From Oceanospirillaceae bacterium (GTDB lineage Bacteria; Pseudomonadota; Gammaproteobacteria; Pseudomonadales; Balneatricaceae), in the NCBI GenBank assembly GCA_003521845.1, contig DPHB01000028.1, forward strand, positions 1 through 8,396: a DNA stretch of 8,396 nucleotides, written 5' to 3'. Position numbers and translations under genes: made by a program. The number at the start of each line of letters is the position of its first letter. Position 1 is the stretch's first letter. Below, piece after piece: positions 1 through 6,000 of this stretch. The notes under the pieces were generated by a model. That model was not told the origin of the DNA and did no database searches. It saw nothing but the letters and a program-made list of their open reading frames with translations.

Positions 1-3000
1 AGACAATCCTTTACAGGCGGATTATGCCGCCATTGGCGTCACTGACGTCAATGATGATGTCGAAGAACTGTCCTTACTGGGTGAAGTCATTGATGGCCTC
101 GCCACCACGGATGTGGATGCAGTGAGTGAAGTGCAAGCCTATGCCGATGCGGTGCAAAGCGTCATGGAGGCAGCGGCAGGAGATGCCAGTAAACCGACTA
201 AAGATGAGCTGCAGAAGTTAGGTATTGAAGGTGTCAGTGCCGGTAATATAGGGCTAATTCAAGCCGCTATTACTGAAACTCTAGCGGATGGCAGTGAAGT
301 AGATAGCATTCAAGAGATTCAAGATCTGGTGAATTTGCTGCCACCATCAATTTCTAGCTTTGACTTCGCCTCCACAGGTGGCCAGAACAGCTATTTAAAT
401 GCCGATGATGTGCTACATATTACCGTGAACTTTACTAAAGCGGTTGTGGTTAATGGCAACCCAGCGCTAAGCATCAATATTGACGGATCACCTGCCACAG
501 CGGTCTACAAATCTGGTTCTAATTCGGACGCATTGGTATTCGAGTACAAAATAGGGACAACAGAAAATGATGCCGATGGCATATCAATCGGTAGCGATGC
601 CTTGGATCTTAATGGTGCCACAATTACTGAAGTTGGCAACGGAAAGACAGCAATCATAACCCATGATGCGGTAGCAGATAATGGCGCCTTTATGGTCGAT
701 ACTATTGCCCCTGTTGTAAGCGCCGTGGTCATCACTGGTGATTCCGGTAAGCTAAATGATCGCCTAAATGAAGACGATACAGTTACCGTCAGTGTCACCT
801 TTGACGACAAAGTTGAATTTGACCCTAATATTGGTAAACCAAGCATATGGTTGAATGTTGGTGGGCAATCCCGTGAAGCCACCTACGTTAGTGGCGGTGG
901 TAGCAGCGTTCTGCAGTTTACCTACACCATTGCAGCAGAAGATAACGATAGTGATGGTATTGCTATTGATGCCAATAGTATTAGCTTGAATGGTGCTACT
1001 GTGACTGACCTGGCTGGTAATGTCGCCGCAAGCTTAGCCCACGACGCAGTAGCTAATAATAGTAGCTACCTCGTTGATAATACGGGCCCGGATACTACCG
1101 TAGTTATTAATAGTATTAGTGAAGATACGGGTATTTCTGGGGACGACTTCATTACCGATGACAATGATGGTCTAATTATTTCAGCAACGCTAAGCAAGGC
1201 TTTAGAACCTGGCCAATTACTGCAATATTCGATTGGTGGTGATGTTTGGACCGACATATCTAGCTCAGTGGATGCTTTGCTGGTAACTCATACAGATTTG
1301 AGTTTGACCGCTAGTACTACTATAGCGTTGCGGGTTGTGGACGAGGCGGGTAATACTGGCGATATAGCTAGTCAAGTGATCGTAATAGATACATCAGCAC
1401 CGGAATTTACTAGTGGCTCTGTGGTAACTGTCAATGAGGGGATTTCTAGTGAGGAGGCTACATACATTGCTACTGTTAATGATGAGTCGCAAATATTTTA
1501 CTCACTGGTTGGCACTGCCGATGATAAATTGTTCGGAATTAATTCTGCAACTGGTGAGGTGACATTTAAGCAGAGTCCTGATTTTGAAAATCCCGCTGAT
1601 TTTGGTACTGATAATATCTACAATATTACAGTGCGAGCCACAGATTATATGGGTAACGAAACCGATCAAGATGTGGCCATCACGGTTGCAAATACGGACG
1701 AGCCAGCGCCGGTAAGTTTGGATTTAGGACTTTCTGGTTCCTTTAGTATGAACCTGATTAGAGGGTACACCACTTCGGCCGGCAAAACCTATTTCTATGT
1801 CGATGTTGATGGCAAAAATGATGTAGGTAGTGATGACAGAGTGACCCACGATATACTAGATCATATGTTTAACAATGGCGTTAACACTGTTGATACACAA
1901 CCAGGTGGGGCTAGAGAAGGTATAGATGATGAGCGTACACTAGTAAAAAATGGTTATACGCTGGTGTTGCCAACGGTTGCTGAACTAGCAATCCTGCAAA
2001 CGGAAGTGAACTTAACAGAAGGCAGTATAGACAACCAATTATGGCCAGCTGCTGGCAATTATTGGACTTCCACCGCTTCTACAAGCTCCAACTATCACTA
2101 TGCGCAATATATTAGTAATCAAGGTTATGGCAGTTCTAATTTACCGGACTCTTCAAAAAACTATGTCATGTTTGAGGTGTTATATAACGGCCATGATAGC
2201 AGTTATAACAAAGTAGTAACGGCCGCGGGAAACAACACTGCTAGTAGTAAATTGTTGGTTTCGGACTATGCGGGCTTAGGTGTGACCGGCGTTGATAGCG
2301 CAAATTTGGCAGCAATTAACGATAGCTTGGATACGAGTATTATTGCGTCTACGTCGGTGGATACGCATGCTAAATTGCAAAATCTAGTTAGCAGCTATCA
2401 AACTATTTTAGAGCTAGCCGACGCCAAATCCAGCGACGATACTGCTCCCGTTTACGCTGATTATGTCAACATTGGTGTGAGTGTTACCGATAATCCACAA
2501 GTACTGAAGTTATTAGGCCAAGTTATTGACATCAAATCTCATGACCAAGTCGATACCATTACAGAACTTCAAGCCTTAGCTGCTGCTGTAGAAAAGGTGG
2601 TAAGCGCAGCCACGGGTGGTACAGCACCTAGTTTGGCTGAATTGCATTTGTTAGGTCTTGATCAAGCTAACGAAGACAACCTTGAGAGTATACAAAATGC
2701 TATAGCCGCAACAGGTGATGGCACCAAAGTGGATAGCCTGGCGGAGTTGCGTAATATTACCAGCTCAGTGTCTGCGACTCTGGATTTATCTGAATTCTCT
2801 AGCCTTAATTTGAATCTAATCAATCCCATATGGACTGAAGAGGGCAAACTTTATTATTACGTGGATGTGAGTGATAACGGTTTTAGCACAGGCACGGATA
2901 CTGTAACTCAGTATCAATTAAGTGGCTTACTTAGCAGTTCCGGTAGTGTGGCGCCTAGCCAACCTGCTGGAGCCTTAGAAGGGGTTGATGATCAACGTAC

Positions 3001-6000
3001 AGTCATTATTGACGGCTATACGTTGGTTTTACCCACTCAAGCAGAGCTTGTTGCTCTGTATAATCAACCGGGCAATGTCTCAGAACACGGTTGGGCTAGT
3101 TCGCCCTACTGGACTGCAGATTATGCTAGTGCTGATAATAGTCACGCTAATGTCTATCTAACCGACTATACAGGCACTAAGCCTAGTATTGGCCGGAGTC
3201 CTGATAGATATCAACATAACGTGGTATTGCAGGTCTTGTCTAGCGAGCGTGATGCTGCGTTGGAAAAAGTAAAGCAGGTGTCCGACACTAGCGATTCGAG
3301 CAACAATACTTTGTCCGTAGTGGATTATCAGGCGTTGCACTTGAATCACATAACGCAACACAGTGTAGCGGCCGTTAACAGCGTGTTGGACCTGAATACG
3401 ATTACTTCCAGTGATGTAAATACAGTGTCTAAAATACAAACTTTGTTTGACAGTTTTAATAAGGTTTTAAACTTGGCAGACGGCAATACCTTAGGTAGTG
3501 ATCAGCCATCGCAATCAGACTTCACTAGCATTGGTATCACCGGTATCGATGATACGGCAAAACTACAGCTGCTAAACCAAGTGCTAGATCTAAAACAAGA
3601 GGTGCAGGTAAATAGCGTAACCGAGTTACAAGCTATTGCGGATGCAGTACAGCTTGTGGTGGCTACAGCAGCGGGAACTAGTAGTGCGCTAACAGAAGCA
3701 GACATGCTGATATTGGGTTTTGCTAGTGTTACTAACGCTAATATAGCTAGTATTAAGTCGGCTATAGCCGCTACCGAGGCTGATGGCAGTGGTGTTGATT
3801 CAGTTGGCAAGCTAATTCAGCTAATTGACAGTACACCAGTGACGCTTGATTTAGGTACGCATGAAAGTGGAGTTAATCTGCAGTTAATTGAACCCATTAC
3901 TACCCAGTCGGGTAAGGTGTATTACTTCCTAGACGTTACCGGTTCCGATGGCGCTACTGGTGCAGATGCCGTCTCCCATGCCTTGTTAGATGAGCTATTT
4001 AACGCTGGTTCGGATACTGAAGATACACAAATTAATGGTGCCGTGGCCGGTACCGATGATGCCCGTACCATCATTATTGGTGGCTACACCTTAGTGTTGC
4101 CCACAGAGGCTGAGTTAGAGGCATTGTATGATGATGTGGCCACTAACCCAGCTGCCAACTGGGACAGTTCATCAAGTTATTGGAGTTCTACTTGGTCGGG
4201 CGCTGCTAATTACCATTCTGTCAATAAGTTACATGGCTCAAGCTATAGCAAAGCCTGGCAGCTTGATGGAGAGAGCTACTTAGTAGCATTGCAAGTGATT
4301 GACGGCACCGATAATTCAGCGCTACAGCAAATAACCAGTGCAGCCGACAATAACACGGCCCTAAGTGGCAACATAGCAACCAGTGTCTTTGCCGCAGCTG
4401 GGGTAGCAGGCGTATCGAGTGACAATATTGCTTTGCTAAGTAGCGTACTAGATAGTACTAATGTGAATGGTGAGCAAACAAATTCAGTGTCTAAAGTACA
4501 AGATATTGTCGATACCGCCAACGCATTGTTTAGCCGGGCTGATGGGGTGTCTAGTGATACCGCAGGATTAATCTATGACGATTACACTGCCTTAGGTATC
4601 AATGTTACTGATGATGACCAAATAATTCATTTACTGGGTCAAGCCGTTGACGTTAAACAGGTTGCAGAAGTTGCTACTTTTGACCAAGTACAGGCCTTAG
4701 CCGATGCCGCAACGCAAGTGATACAAGCGGCTACGTCCAATGACAGTAATAACGTTAGCTTCACTGATTTGCAGCTGCTTGGTGTTTCAGGTGTCGATAG
4801 CAGCAATATAGCAAAAGTGGCATATGCCATTGCCAATACCAATGCAACAAGTACTGGTTTGGAGGTTGATAGCCTAAATGAACTACGTATATTGGCGAGC
4901 GGCATACCACAAACTTTGGATGTGACTTTGGTTGGTGTTGAGTGGGATGTTCAACTTATAAAACCAGTCATCACCCAAGATGGCAAAGTTTATTATTTAA
5001 TTGATTTTCATGGTGCAGACCAGCCAGATAATATTATGCATGCTTATCTAGATGGATCATTTAATACTGAAAACGGTGCCAGTACATACAATACGCAGCC
5101 CAATGGTGCCCTAGATGGTGTTGATGACGTACGTACCATGGTTGTTGATGGCTACACATTGGTGCTGCCCACCTTAGCCGAGTTACAGCAATTGTCGGAT
5201 GACGCCTTGTCCATTGCAGAGCCGGAAGGTTGGTACGACGCAACCTATTGGACTGCGGACCTAATGGGGTTTGGCCAGTATGGGGCGTATAATTTTTCTA
5301 ACGCAGTAGCTAGCTCTAGTAGCGGTATTACAAAGAACTACGTGGCAGTGCAGGTATTGTCAAATAACCGCAATGGGGCCTTAGAAATCATTAGCCAAGC
5401 CTCACAAGATAATAATGCATCTACAGCAGTTACTGTAGAAACCTTCGCTAGTGCTGGAATACAAGGCGTTACTAGCGATAACTTGGCCGCTGTGAATAGC
5501 GTCTTGGACAGTGATAGCATAAATATAAATATCAATTTCAACCTAGTTAGCTCCTATGCGGACGTTAAAGGGGTTGTCGATGCATACAATGCTATTTTGA
5601 CTTATGGCGCAGGCAATAGCGAAGCTGCAGCAGTGCCAAATCATAGTGACTATGTCGATATTGGCCTCAATATGCCTAACGATACCCAAGTGCTGACTCT
5701 GGTGAACCAGGTGGTGCGTTCCAAGCCATTGGTTGATATTGACTCAGTCACCCAGTTACAAGCCATTGTTGATGCGGCCAATAATGTCATGACAGGGGCC
5801 AGTGGTGATGGCAGTGCAGTGAGCTTAACAGATTTGCATGTGCTGGGTGTAGAGGGTGTTAACAGTAGTAACTTATCCTTGCTACAAAATAAAATTGCCA
5901 ACACAGATAATTCTGGCACTGGGGTAGACAGCCTCAATGAACTACAACTATTGTCTAGCGGTATAGCCTCCGAACTCATTCTGAGCGATGTAGGTGGCCT

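Noticed and set aside
505..882. Internal start codons as possible beginnings of a shorter gene
   Set aside because: In-frame ATG codons occur within conserved domains, with no purine-rich site at suitable spacing that stands out and no preceding stop, so the gene must begin upstream of the window.
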